64,000 bases of DNA from Arthrobacter sp. M2012083 (GTDB lineage Bacteria > Actinomycetota > Actinomycetes > Actinomycetales > Micrococcaceae): positions 1-64,000 of the forward strand of contig NZ_AKKK01000066.1 of the NCBI RefSeq assembly GCF_000281065.1. The letters run 5' to 3'. Both the position numbers and the translations under genes were made by a program. How positions within the stretch are numbered: position 1 is the first letter of the stretch; every line of letters begins with the position of its first letter. This document shows positions 1 to 8,771 of this stretch, piece after piece. The notes beneath the pieces were generated by a model. It was not told the origin of the DNA. It ran no database searches and worked only from the letters and a program-made list of their open reading frames with translations.

Positions 1-266
1 CCGCGGAACTTTGATGGCCCCCGTCGTGACAACGATGAGCGCCGGTCCTTCGGCGGCGACCGTGACCGCAAGCCTTTCGGCGACCGCGGTGACCGTCCGG
101 CTCGCGATGGTGAGCGTCGTCCCTTCAACAACGACCGTGGCGACCGTAAGCCCTTCGGTGATCGTCCCGAGCGTGGACCGCGGAACTTTGATGGCCCCCG
201 TCGTGACAACGATGAGCGCCGGTCCTTCGGCGGCGACCGTGACCGCAAGCCTTTCGGCGACCGTGG
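1..266 (+). repeat. Long direct repeat inside the first gene
   Basis: Bases 1-89 are repeated exactly at 178-266, a period of 177 nt (59 codons). The copy may extend further upstream of the window. Between the copies lie shorter variants of the same GAC-CGT-AAG-CCC-TTC-GGT unit. Because the period is a multiple of three, copy-number change would keep the frame. Confidence 0.9.
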
Positions 267-1308
267 CGACCGTAAGCCCTTCGGTGATCGTCCTGAGCGC
301 GGCGGTTCGTGGGAAGAACGTCCTGCCCGGGTCCCCAATGCCAAGGACATCCGCAGCGCCAACCGTCCGGACCGCGAACGCTCTCCCGAGATTGACGAGG
401 ACGTCACTGGCAAGGAACTGGACCGCGCCACTGGCCACCAGATCAAGACCCTTGAGGAGCAGAGCGCCGGGTGGGTCGCAAAGCACCTGGTCATGGCTGG
501 CCGCCTGATCGACATTGAACCCGAGCTCGCATTCCAGCACGCCTTGGCTGCAAGCCGCCGCGGCGGTCGCCTCTCTGCAGTGCGTGAAGCGGTTGGCCTG
601 ACTGCATACGCTGCCGGCCACTACGGTGAGGCGCTGCGTGAATTCCGTACGTACCGCCGCATCAGTGGATCCAACGTGCATTTGCCGGTGATGGCTGACT
701 GCGAGCGTGGCCTTGGCCGCCCCGATCGCGCCCTTGACATGGTGCGCTCTCCCGAAGCCCAGGATCTTGACGCTCCGGGCAAGGTTGAGCTCGCCATCGT
801 GGCTTCTGGTGCGCGTGCTGACCTCAAGCAGTTTGATGCGGCCGTCAGCGAGCTTGAGATCCCGCAACTGGACATCAACCGGGCCTTCTCATACAGCCCG
901 CGCCTCTTCCGTGCATACGCTGAAGCTCTCAGCGCGGTGGGTCGCACCGAGGAAGCGGATAAGTGGGCACGACAGGCCCTCGTTGCTGAGAACGCTTTGG
1001 GTGTGGGCGACTTCGCTGAGCCCGAGATTCTGGACCTTGGCTGGGACGAGCAGGAAGAAGCAGCTGCGCGTAAGCCGCGCTTCGAGAAGCCTGCCCCGGA
1101 CGCCGACGTCGTGAAGGCTGAAACGGAGACGGTGCTTGTTGAGGCCGCAGCCGCTGATGTCGAGCATGACGACGTTGAGCTTGACGATGTCGAGTCGGAT
1201 TACTTCGAATCTGATGACGCTGAATCGGATATCGATTCAGCGGAAGACGACGCAGAAGCAAAAGACGACGACACCGAGAACGAGGGCTCCGACTCCCAGC
1301 ATGGCTGA
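1..1308 (+). CDS. TPR-like protein with RD/G-rich repeats, 5' end outside window
   Basis: The frame is open from the first base to the stop at 1306-1308, so the N-terminus lies upstream of the window; 435 residues are visible. Residues 1 to about 105 are low-complexity and built from FGDR, GDRDRKPFGDR and RRDNDERRSFGG units. Residues about 165-340 form paired helices typical of tetratricopeptide repeats (EALREFRTY, RALDMV, EEADKWARQAL). From about residue 380 the protein is a very acidic Asp/Glu tail. It sits where M. tuberculosis has Rv1691, next to the HAD phosphatase and tlyA. It overlaps the next start by 8 nt, suggesting translational coupling. Function unknown; a cytoplasmic scaffold or RNA-associated protein is only a guess from composition. 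Confidence 0.85.
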   Translation, partial: PRNFDGPRRDNDERRSFGGDRDRKPFGDRGDRPARDGERRPFNNDRGDRKPFGDRPERGPRNFDGPRRDNDERRSFGGDRDRKPFGDRGDRKPFGDRPERGGSWEERPARVPNAKDIRSANRPDRERSPEIDEDVTGKELDRATGHQIKTLEEQSAGWVAKHLVMAGRLIDIEPELAFQHALAASRRGGRLSAVREAVGLTAYAAGHYGEALREFRTYRRISGSNVHLPVMADCERGLGRPDRALDMVRSPEAQDLDAPGKVELAIVASGARADLKQFDAAVSELEIPQLDINRAFSYSPRLFRAYAEALSAVGRTEEADKWARQALVAENALGVGDFAEPEILDLGWDEQEEAAARKPRFEKPAPDADVVKAETETVLVEAAAADVEHDDVELDDVESDYFESDDAESDIDSAEDDAEAKDDDTENEGSDSQHG

Positions 1309-2287
1309 TTCACTGATCTCATCGTTTGATGCTGTCCTTTCAGACCTGGACGGAGTGGTCTATGCAGGACCGCACGCCATCCCCGGGGCTGTGGAGTCAT
1401 TGCAGCGTCTCGAAACCGTAGGCGTCGGCCTGGGCTACGTGACAAACAACGCCTCCCGCACCCCGGCCCAGGTCGCGGCGCATCTGCGTGAGCTCGGTGC
1501 GCCGGCGGAGGACCACCAAGTGGTCAGCTCCTCCCAGGCAGCAGGGGAGCTTCTGGCTTCCATGCTGCCTGCGGGGGCGCATGTCCTCATCACCGGCAGC
1601 GCGGCACTGGCACATGAGATCGAATTGGTGGGACTCAAGCCGGTGCATAGTGCTGCCGAATCACCGGTTGCGGTGGTCCAGGGTTTCAACCCGGAGATTG
1701 GGTGGAAGGATCTGGCGGAGGCGTCATATGTCGTAGCGGGGGGAGCCATGTGGTTTGCCACCAACACGGACATGTCCATCCCGCAGGCCCGGGGCATGGC
1801 ACCGGGTAATGGAACGCTGGTTGCCGCGGTGGCGGCTGCCACGGGCAAGACGCCTTTGGTGGCCGGCAAGCCCGAAGCCCCTCTTTTCCACGCTGCGGCA
1901 AAACGGCTACACGCTGATCGTCCGCTGGTTGTAGGCGACCGTTTGGACACAGACATCCTGGGTGGCAACCGTGCAGGATTTGCGACGGCGGCCGTCCTCA
2001 CCGGTGTGGACACCACCCACACCATCATTGCTGCGCGGACTGATGAACGTCCGGATTACCTACTGGCAGACTTGGAAGGCCTCTACGCACCGTATCCGGA
2101 GATTGGCAGCGACGGCGGCACGTTCCGTTGCGGTTCTGCCACTGCGGTTGCCGGGGACGGGTCCGTCACTGTGAATGGCCTTGAGAGCGACCTCGATGCG
2201 TGGCGCGCCGCATGCGCTGCCTGGTGGGCAGCGGTTCCGGACACGGACGTGGCATATGCGCCGCGGCTGGAATGGCGAAATCACTAG
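1301..2287 (+). CDS. HAD-IIA family sugar/glycerol phosphatase
   Basis: 328 residues, the usual length for NagD/p-nitrophenyl-phosphatase-like HAD-IIA enzymes. Motif I is DLDGVVYAG (Asp15 nucleophile, Asp17 acid/base), motif II Thr lies in VLITGSAA, the conserved Lys in LVAGKPEAP, and motif IV is VVGDRLDTDILGG. The ATG at 1301 was chosen because the family N-terminus starts there; the frame is open further upstream but with non-homologous sequence. It overlaps the previous stop by 8 nt. The positional homologue in M. tuberculosis (Rv1692) has been described as a glycerol-3-phosphate phosphatase, so recycling of glycerophospholipid head groups is a reasonable guess; the substrate cannot be read from sequence. 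Confidence 0.9.
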   Translation: MADSLISSFDAVLSDLDGVVYAGPHAIPGAVESLQRLETVGVGLGYVTNNASRTPAQVAAHLRELGAPAEDHQVVSSSQAAGELLASMLPAGAHVLITGSAALAHEIELVGLKPVHSAAESPVAVVQGFNPEIGWKDLAEASYVVAGGAMWFATNTDMSIPQARGMAPGNGTLVAAVAAATGKTPLVAGKPEAPLFHAAAKRLHADRPLVVGDRLDTDILGGNRAGFATAAVLTGVDTTHTIIAARTDERPDYLLADLEGLYAPYPEIGSDGGTFRCGSATAVAGDGSVTVNGLESDLDAWRAACAAWWAAVPDTDVAYAPRLEWRNH

Positions 2288-2290
2288 ACT
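2285..2290 (+). promoter_or_regulatory. Candidate -10 element, leaderless start
   Basis: TAGACT ends 6 nt before the ATG at 2297, and the small gene there has no purine-rich ribosome binding site at normal spacing. The hexamer overlaps the upstream TAG stop (2285-2287). No good -35 box is visible, which is common for actinobacterial promoters. Confidence 0.4.
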
Positions 2291-2296
2291 GGTGCG

Positions 2297-2575
2297 ATGA
2301 CCGAGCCCCAACACTCCGAGCCCCAACACTCAGAACATGCTGGACCGGAGCGAGCTGCGGTCCAGTGGCCTGACGCTGCACGTCCCACAGGCGATCCTCT
2401 GGTGGACAGCGCCCTCGGCCTGCTGGGCGACGTCGCGGATTCGCCTGTGCCGGACCACGGGGAGCTTTACGCCGCCGTCCATGACGCTTTGTTGGAAGCC
2501 TTGGACGCCGAACCTGGGCTTCCGGCAGTCCCTAAAAGCACCCCCAGCGATCCCCGCCCGGAAGGCGACAGCTAA
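2297..2575 (+). CDS. Small conserved protein of the tlyA locus
   Basis: 92 residues, acidic, no signal peptide or membrane segment. The N-terminus contains a duplicated EPQHS unit (TEPQHSEPQHSEH); the middle (DPLVDSALGLLGDVADSPV then LYAAVHDALLEALDAE) is predicted amphipathic helix; the end is Pro-rich and disordered. A short protein lies in the same place in mycobacteria (Rv1693), between the HAD phosphatase and tlyA. It ends 3 nt before tlyA and is clearly in the same transcription unit. No function is assigned; a partner of TlyA or of the phosphatase is possible but unsupported. Confidence 0.75.
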   Translation: MTEPQHSEPQHSEHAGPERAAVQWPDAARPTGDPLVDSALGLLGDVADSPVPDHGELYAAVHDALLEALDAEPGLPAVPKSTPSDPRPEGDS

Positions 2576-2578
2576 CGC

Positions 2579-3391
2579 ATGCCAAGACTTGATCAGGAAC
2601 TCGTCACCCGTGGGCTGGCGAGGTCCCGTACCCATGCCGCCAAGCTCATCAGTGACGGCAAGGTCAGCTCGGGCGGTAACGTCCTCATCAAAGCCGCCCA
2701 CCAAGTGGATGCTACGACAGAGTTGGATGTCGAGTCCCACCTGGAGGACATCTACGTCAGCCGCGCCGGGCATAAGTTGGCCGGCGCGCTGAAGGCGTTT
2801 CCCGCCGTCGTGGTTTCCGGGAAGCGGTGCCTCGACGCCGGAGCCTCCACGGGTGGTTTCACCGACGTCCTGCTGCGGCAGGGTGCCTCCACAGTAGTGG
2901 CGGTGGACGTGGGGCACGGCCAACTGGTCAGGCACCTTCGGGAGGATCCCAAGGTGGAGGTTCACGAAGGCCTCAACGTCAGATACATGACTCCGGAGCA
3001 GATTGGCGGCCCGGCGCAGCTGACGGTGGCTGACTTGTCCTTCATCTCGTTGACGCTGGTCCTGTGGCCGCTTGCGCAGTGCACCGAGCCGGGCGGCGAT
3101 TTAGTCCTTATGGTCAAACCGCAGTTTGAAGTTGGCAAAGAGCGTCTGAGCCGAACCGGAGTGGTGTCCTCAGAGAATGAACGACGGCGGGCGGTCGCCC
3201 AAGTGGCCCGCGCAGCAGTGGATGCCGGCCTTGAACTTCGAGACCTGGCAGCCAGTCCGCTTCCCGGGCAGGACGGAAATGTTGAATACTTCCTGTGGAT
3301 GACGCGCAGTATGTCCTCGGTGTTGCCTAAGATCGAAGAGCGGGACGAGGACGTTGCTGCATTGATCATGAAACTCTGGCCGAACCACTAG
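2579..3391 (+). CDS. tlyA: TlyA rRNA 2'-O-ribose methyltransferase
   Basis: 270 residues. An S4 RNA-binding domain occupies residues 1-62 (RLDQELVTRGLARSR), followed by an FtsJ/RrmJ-like methyltransferase with the SAM loop DAGASTGGFTD and the K-D-K-E catalytic set in SRAGHKL, VADLSF, MVKPQFE and GNVEYFLW. In mycobacteria TlyA methylates 16S C1409 and 23S C1920, making ribosomes capreomycin-sensitive; the same role is inferred here. The interdomain linker reads EDIYV where the M. tuberculosis protein has RAWV. Start ATG lies 3 nt after the preceding stop. Part of the tlyA-nadK-recN run. Confidence 0.95.
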   Translation: MPRLDQELVTRGLARSRTHAAKLISDGKVSSGGNVLIKAAHQVDATTELDVESHLEDIYVSRAGHKLAGALKAFPAVVVSGKRCLDAGASTGGFTDVLLRQGASTVVAVDVGHGQLVRHLREDPKVEVHEGLNVRYMTPEQIGGPAQLTVADLSFISLTLVLWPLAQCTEPGGDLVLMVKPQFEVGKERLSRTGVVSSENERRRAVAQVARAAVDAGLELRDLAASPLPGQDGNVEYFLWMTRSMSSVLPKIEERDEDVAALIMKLWPNH

Positions 3392-3403
3392 AAAGCAGAT
3401 TCG

Positions 3404-4444
3404 ATGAGCAGGCGTGTACTTGTCCTTGCCCACACTGGGCGGGAGGAATCGCTCCGCGCAGCGTGGGATGCCTGTACGCAACTGCATGCCTCTGGCCTGG
3501 TTCCCGTGCTGCAGAAGTCCGAACTCGCAGACATCGAACGATTCTTTGGTGCCCTCGACACGCCCATCGAGATCCTCAACGATCACGTCAATCTGGAAGA
3601 CGTGGAACTGGTGATGGTCTTGGGCGGCGATGGCACCATCCTCCGCGCAGCTGAGCTGGTCCGTGAAGTCGACGTCCCGTTGCTGGGGGTCAACCTGGGT
3701 CACGTGGGTTTCCTCGCGGAGAGTGAACGGGCCGATCTGGCACAGACCGTGGAGTGGATAGCCAGCCGCCAATACACGGTGGAAGAACGCATGACCATCG
3801 ATGTGCAGGTGTGGGTCAAGGGCCAAAAGATTTGGCACACGTGGGCTTTGAACGAGGCTGCCATTGAGAAGGCCAACCGCGAACGCATGTTGGAAGTGGT
3901 CACCGAGGTTGACGAGCGTCCTTTGACGTCGTTCGGCTGTGATGGCGTTGTCCTGGCGACGCCCACTGGTTCCACGGCCTACGCTTTTTCTTCAGGTGGC
4001 CCCGTTGTGTGGCCTGAGGTTGAGGCTTTGGTCATCGTTCCGATCAGTGCGCACGCACTTTTCGCCAAGCCTCTGGTGGTGTCACCCCGTTCCAAGTTGG
4101 CGGTCGAAATCATGAACCGGACAGACGCCTTGGGGGTCCTCTGGTGCGATGGCCGACGGTCGGTGGACCTCCCGCCCGGAGCGCGTGTGGAAGTAACGCG
4201 CTCGGCAACCCCGGTGCGGCTGGCGCGGACGCACAAGACGCCGTTCTCAGCCCGGCTTGTCCGCAAGTTCCAGCTTCCCATCCACGGCTGGCGCGGCCCG
4301 GCCCCTCGGAGCGGCGAAGTGCACACCGGACCCATCCCTGTCATCCGCACACTGTCACCGGCACCGTTGCCCAGCCCCCGGGACTCCGGAACGTCCCCGG
4401 ACCTGGGGCACGGTGAGCCATCAGACCCCACGAATGCGAAGTGA
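3404..4444 (+). CDS. nadK: NAD kinase
   Basis: 346 residues. It phosphorylates NAD to NADP in the cytoplasm. The kinase signature LGGDGTILRA is near residues 73-82, the NE motif is in LNEAAIEKANRER, and the glycine-rich C-domain signature is TPTGSTAYAFSSGGP. The last 40 or so residues (Pro-, Ser- and Thr-rich) extend beyond the family core and are probably disordered. Lies 12 nt after tlyA and 3 nt before recN, the usual actinobacterial order, so one operon is likely. Confidence 0.95.
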   Translation: MSRRVLVLAHTGREESLRAAWDACTQLHASGLVPVLQKSELADIERFFGALDTPIEILNDHVNLEDVELVMVLGGDGTILRAAELVREVDVPLLGVNLGHVGFLAESERADLAQTVEWIASRQYTVEERMTIDVQVWVKGQKIWHTWALNEAAIEKANRERMLEVVTEVDERPLTSFGCDGVVLATPTGSTAYAFSSGGPVVWPEVEALVIVPISAHALFAKPLVVSPRSKLAVEIMNRTDALGVLWCDGRRSVDLPPGARVEVTRSATPVRLARTHKTPFSARLVRKFQLPIHGWRGPAPRSGEVHTGPIPVIRTLSPAPLPSPRDSGTSPDLGHGEPSDPTNAK

Positions 4445-4447
4445 AAC

Positions 4448-6187
4448 ATGCTCGAAGAACTCCGAATCCGTGACCTCGGCGTCATAACCGACGCCGCCCT
4501 GCCGCTGGGGCCCGGCCTCAGCGTCGTCACCGGCGAAACCGGTGCGGGCAAGACCATGGTGGTGACCGCCGTCGGACTCCTTCTTGGCGCACGTTCGGAC
4601 GCCGGTGCTGTTCGGAGTGGAGCCAAATCCGCCTCGGCGGAGGCCGTACTGAAGCTGCATCCGGCTCATAGTGCGGTGGAACGCGCCAAGGAAGCCGGCG
4701 GGGAGGCGGAAGAGTTCGACGGCGTTGCTGAGCTCCTGCTGGCCCGCACCGTAGGTGCCGACGGCCGTAGCCGGGCTTATGTTGGCGGACGTGCGGCACC
4801 GGTGGGCGTTTTGGCTGAGTTGGGCGAGAGCCTGGTGGTGGTCCACGGCCAGTCGGACCAGATCCGGCTCAAGAGCGCCACCGCACAGCGCCACGCCTTG
4901 GACAGGTTTGCCGGAGCACCTCTCGCCAAGACGCTGGGGGAGTATCAGGAACTGTTCAACCACTGGAAGGCCATCCAGTCCGAACTCGAAACCCTGCGCA
5001 GCGAAGCCCGCGAGCGTTTGCGGGAGGCTGAATCCCTGGACGCAGCCCTCAAGGAAATCGATGAGGTGGATCCACAGCCCGGCGAGGACGAGACACTCAA
5101 GGCCGAGGCCGTCAAACTGGCCAACGTGGAAGAACTCCGTTTGGCGGCCGCCGCGGCCCATGAGTCGCTCATTGCCGAAGAATTCGGAGACGCCGGGGAT
5201 GCAACCACCATGGTGGATGCGGCCAAACGGACATTGGAGCACGTGGCGGAGCACGACGAGGAACTCCGTTCCGCAGCAACCCGGCTTGCCGAGGTGGGCT
5301 TCCTCCTCAATGACATCGCCGCCGAGTTGTCCAGCTACCAGGCAGCGCTGGATACTGAAGGCCCCGAACGGCTCTCCGAAATCGAGGAACGCCGCGCTGC
5401 CCTTGCGAAGCTGATCCGAAAGTACGCACCGAGCATTGATGAAGTGCTTGACTGGGCAGCTGCAGCGAGGACACGCCTGGACGAGTTGCAGGATGACTCC
5501 AGCCGTATCGAGTCCTTGGACGCTGAGGTGGGTTCTGCGGAGGCCGCCCTGCGCAAGCTGGCCGCTGCCATCACCAAAGCCCGCCTCAAAGCTTCCAAGG
5601 ACCTCTCAGCCAGGGTCAGCGCCGAGCTGAAGGCCCTGGCCATGGCGGATGCAACATTGGTCATCGAGGTGGACGGCACCGGCGCGTTGGGCCCGTGGGG
5701 CACCGACGAGATCGCCTTCCTCCTCCAACCTCACTCAGGCGCTCCGGCGCGGCCACTGGGCAAGGGTGCCTCCGGCGGTGAACTGTCCAGGGTGATGTTG
5801 GCAATCGAGGTAGTACTTGCCGCTGTGGATCCCGTCCCCACGTTCGTCTTTGATGAGGTGGACGCTGGCGTGGGTGGGCGTGCCGCCGTCGAAATCGGCC
5901 GGAGGCTGGCCATGCTAGCCCGGCACGTCCAGGTCCTGGTGGTGACACACCTGCCCCAGGTAGCGGCATTCGCCGATCAACATATCCGCGTGACCAAAAC
6001 TTCCGTGCGTGGCGCTGATGGGAAGACCACCACGGGCTTCACGTCCAGCGACGTGCAGCTTCTTAGCGACGACGAGCGGGTCAAGGAGCTTGCCCGCATG
6101 CTGGCCGGTCAAGAGGATTCCGAGAGTGCACAGGCGCATGCCCAGGAATTGTTGGACGACGCGAAACTACTGCCGCAGCGCGCCTAG
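4448..6187 (+). CDS. recN: DNA repair protein RecN
   Basis: 579 residues, normal for RecN, an SMC-like ATPase that helps join broken DNA ends. The N-terminal lobe has Walker A GETGAGKT at residues 29-36; long heptad-rich helices run from about 160 to 400; the C-terminal lobe has the ABC signature KGASGGELSRVMLAIEV, Walker B TFVFDEVDAGVGG and the D-loop/H-loop region VLVVTHLPQVAAFAD. Start ATG is 3 nt after nadK. No SOS box was recognised directly upstream, as expected for an internal operon gene. Confidence 0.96.
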   Translation: MLEELRIRDLGVITDAALPLGPGLSVVTGETGAGKTMVVTAVGLLLGARSDAGAVRSGAKSASAEAVLKLHPAHSAVERAKEAGGEAEEFDGVAELLLARTVGADGRSRAYVGGRAAPVGVLAELGESLVVVHGQSDQIRLKSATAQRHALDRFAGAPLAKTLGEYQELFNHWKAIQSELETLRSEARERLREAESLDAALKEIDEVDPQPGEDETLKAEAVKLANVEELRLAAAAAHESLIAEEFGDAGDATTMVDAAKRTLEHVAEHDEELRSAATRLAEVGFLLNDIAAELSSYQAALDTEGPERLSEIEERRAALAKLIRKYAPSIDEVLDWAAAARTRLDELQDDSSRIESLDAEVGSAEAALRKLAAAITKARLKASKDLSARVSAELKALAMADATLVIEVDGTGALGPWGTDEIAFLLQPHSGAPARPLGKGASGGELSRVMLAIEVVLAAVDPVPTFVFDEVDAGVGGRAAVEIGRRLAMLARHVQVLVVTHLPQVAAFADQHIRVTKTSVRGADGKTTTGFTSSDVQLLSDDERVKELARMLAGQEDSESAQAHAQELLDDAKLLPQRA

Positions 6188-6333
6188 TGTTGCGGGCGGG
6201 TTGAGAGCCGAAGGCTAGTGCGAGCACAATCACACCGGTGCACTTAATCCCGCCCGGGTCTTGCTTGGAATGCGGCGGTGAGCAACTATTGACCATTTGG
6301 GGAATCCGAACGGACGCTTGGAAGGCGTAATTG

Positions 6334-8079
6334 ATGATAAGCTCGAATTCCGTGGTGCAGCGATCAAATTCCCGTGTAAATTCCCGGTTCCCGGGCTCGT
6401 CCAAGACGACCAAACACATCTTCGTCACCGGTGGTGTGGCGTCCTCGCTCGGTAAGGGTCTGACGGCTTCCAGCCTCGGTCACCTGCTGCGGGCACGTGG
6501 TTTGTCTGTAACTATGCAGAAGCTCGATCCCTATCTGAACGTGGATCCGGGCACGATGAACCCCTTCCAGCACGGCGAAGTTTTCGTGACTGATGACGGC
6601 GCCGAAACAGACCTCGACATCGGACACTACGAGCGCTTCCTCGATGAAAACCTCGAAGGTTCGGCCAACGTCACAACGGGCCAGATCTACTCCACAGTCA
6701 TCGCCAAGGAACGTCGCGGCGAATACCTCGGAGATACCGTACAGGTCATTCCCCACATCACCGACGAAATCAAGCGCCGCATGCGCCTGCCCGCCGAAGG
6801 CAAGAATGCTCCGGACGTCATCATCACCGAAATCGGTGGCACCGTGGGCGACATCGAATCGCAGCCGTTCCTTGAGTCTGCACGCCAGGTTCGCCAGGAC
6901 GTGGGCCGCAACAATGTCTTCTTCCTGCATGTTTCACTGGTGCCGTACATCGGTCCTTCCCAGGAACTAAAGACCAAGCCCACCCAGCACTCCGTGGCTG
7001 CACTCCGCTCCATTGGTATCCAGCCTGAAGCAATCGTGATCCGCTCGGACCGCGAGGTGCCCGATGCCATGCGTGAGAAGATCGGCCGTATGTGCGACGT
7101 CGACATCGACGCCGTGGTTAATGCCGCTGACGCTCCCAGCATTTACGACATCCCGAAGACCCTGCACTCGCAGGGTTTGGACTCCTACATCGTCCGTGCA
7201 TTGGATCTGCCGTTCAAGGACGTTGACTGGAGCAAGTGGGACAAGCTGCTTGAAGCTGTTCACAACCCCAAGCACGAGGTCGAGGTTGCCCTTGTGGGCA
7301 AGTACATCGACCTCCCGGACGCCTACCTTTCGGTCACCGAGGCTCTCCGCGCCGGTGGTTTTGCCAACGAAGCCAAGGTCAAGATCCGCTGGGTCCCCTC
7401 GGACGAATGTGAAACCCTGGCAGGCGCCACCAAGGCCTTGGCTGGCGTAGACGCCATTTGCGTTCCCGGCGGCTTCGGTATCCGCGGCCTCGAAGGCAAG
7501 CTTGGCGCTTTGAAGTTCGCCCGTGAAACCAAGCTCCCGGTCCTGGGCCTGTGCCTGGGCCTGCAGTGCATGGTGATCGAGTACGCCCGCAACGTGGTTG
7601 GCCTTGAAGGTGCTTCCTCCAGCGAGTTCGAGCCCGACTCGAAGTACCCGGTTATTGCCACCATGGAAGAGCAGTTGGACATCGTGGAAGGCAAGGGAGA
7701 CCTCGGCGGCACCATGCGCCTTGGCCTCTACGAAGCCAAGCTGGACGAAGGCTCGGTCATTGCCGAAACCTACGGCACCACCACCGTCAGCGAACGGCAC
7801 CGCCACCGCTACGAGGTCAACAACAAGTACCGCGACCAGATCGCTGCCGAGGGCTTGGTGTTCTCCGGTACTTCCCCTGACGGCAAGCTTGTGGAATATG
7901 TGGAGCTTCCCCGCGAAGTCCACCCGTACTACGTGGCAACGCAGGCGCACCCGGAGCTCAGCTCCCGCCCCACGCGCCCCCACCCGCTGTTCGCAGGTTT
8001 GGTCAAGGCTGCCCTGGAGCGTCGTGAAGGTGCGCCCGTGGCCACCAAGACCGGTGCCCGCACGGTAGCTGCCAAGTAA
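6334..8079 (+). CDS. pyrG: CTP synthase (glutamine-hydrolysing)
   Basis: About 581 residues. Converts UTP to CTP using glutamine. The synthetase domain starts at about residue 20 with KHIFVTGGVASSLGKGL and contains the DPGTMNPFQHGEVFV and EIGGTVGDIES motifs. The C-terminal class I glutamine amidotransferase domain has the nucleophile in GLCLGLQ and the His/Glu pair in ATQAHPELSSRP. The ATG at 6334 sits 8 nt after GGAAGG; an in-frame TTG at 6331 is a poorer alternative. A short extra N-terminal leader (SSNSVVQRSNS) precedes the conserved core. Confidence 0.96.
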   Translation: MISSNSVVQRSNSRVNSRFPGSSKTTKHIFVTGGVASSLGKGLTASSLGHLLRARGLSVTMQKLDPYLNVDPGTMNPFQHGEVFVTDDGAETDLDIGHYERFLDENLEGSANVTTGQIYSTVIAKERRGEYLGDTVQVIPHITDEIKRRMRLPAEGKNAPDVIITEIGGTVGDIESQPFLESARQVRQDVGRNNVFFLHVSLVPYIGPSQELKTKPTQHSVAALRSIGIQPEAIVIRSDREVPDAMREKIGRMCDVDIDAVVNAADAPSIYDIPKTLHSQGLDSYIVRALDLPFKDVDWSKWDKLLEAVHNPKHEVEVALVGKYIDLPDAYLSVTEALRAGGFANEAKVKIRWVPSDECETLAGATKALAGVDAICVPGGFGIRGLEGKLGALKFARETKLPVLGLCLGLQCMVIEYARNVVGLEGASSSEFEPDSKYPVIATMEEQLDIVEGKGDLGGTMRLGLYEAKLDEGSVIAETYGTTTVSERHRHRYEVNNKYRDQIAAEGLVFSGTSPDGKLVEYVELPREVHPYYVATQAHPELSSRPTRPHPLFAGLVKAALERREGAPVATKTGARTVAAK

Positions 8080-8106
8080 ACGCAATTACTAACGAAGGAC
8101 GGCGCG

Positions 8107-8769
8107 ATGCCCGGTATTTCTGAAACCCCCCGCATATCAAGGCAGGTTTCGGACATGCCGAGCCCGCGCCGTCTTTTGTCTACCAGCAAGGTATACGAAG
8201 GCCGCATTTGGGACGTTGTCAGCGATTCGTTCCAACTCAGCGACGGTACGGATACCTTGGTTCGTGACTACATTGACCACCCCGGTGCAGTAGCGGTGCT
8301 ACCCATGAACGTAGACGGCGAGATTCTGCTGCTGAAGCAGTACCGGCATCCGGTGGCCATGGATCTGTGGGAGATTCCCGCTGGACTGCTGGACGTCGAA
8401 GGCGAGGACTTCGTGGTGGGCGCGGCGCGGGAACTGGCGGAGGAAGCCGACCTGGTTGCGGCTACGTGGAATGTCCTTGTGGACTTTTTCAACTCGCCGG
8501 GTTCCTCCAGCGAGGCGGTCCGAATCTACTTGGCTCGAGGCCTCAGTGACGTTCCCTTGGCGGACCGGCATGTCCGCACCGATGAAGAAGCAGAAATTGA
8601 ACTCCACTGGGTGCCGCTCGACGACGCCGTTAAAGCCGTGCTGGAAGGCCGGCTGCATAATCCGTCAGCGGTGCTGGGGATCCTTGCGGCCGCTGCCGCG
8701 AAGGCTGATGGCTTCACCAGTCTTCGTCCAGCCAATGCGCCTTGGCCGGCTCACCCAAGCCAGCGCTGA
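8107..8769 (+). CDS. NUDIX hydrolase, ADP-ribose pyrophosphatase type
   Basis: 220 residues. The central domain reads DYIDHPGAVAVLPM, then LLKQYRHPVAMDLWEIPAGLLD and the Nudix helix ARELAEEADL, the arrangement of ADP-ribose pyrophosphatases that cleave ADP-ribose to AMP and ribose-5-phosphate. The M. tuberculosis counterpart in the same position is Rv1700. The Nudix box is one residue longer than the classical spacing between its first Gly and Glu. Start ATG at 8107 is preceded by GAAGGA with 7 nt spacing. The stop lies 2 nt before the xerD ATG. Confidence 0.9.
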   Translation: MPGISETPRISRQVSDMPSPRRLLSTSKVYEGRIWDVVSDSFQLSDGTDTLVRDYIDHPGAVAVLPMNVDGEILLLKQYRHPVAMDLWEIPAGLLDVEGEDFVVGAARELAEEADLVAATWNVLVDFFNSPGSSSEAVRIYLARGLSDVPLADRHVRTDEEAEIELHWVPLDDAVKAVLEGRLHNPSAVLGILAAAAAKADGFTSLRPANAPWPAHPSQR

Positions 8770-8771
8770 GC

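Noticed and set aside
11..508. A separate 165-codon gene at the left edge
   Set aside because: It is an alternate frame of the GAC-CGT repeats of the TPR-like gene, whose own frame is open from base 1 to 1308.
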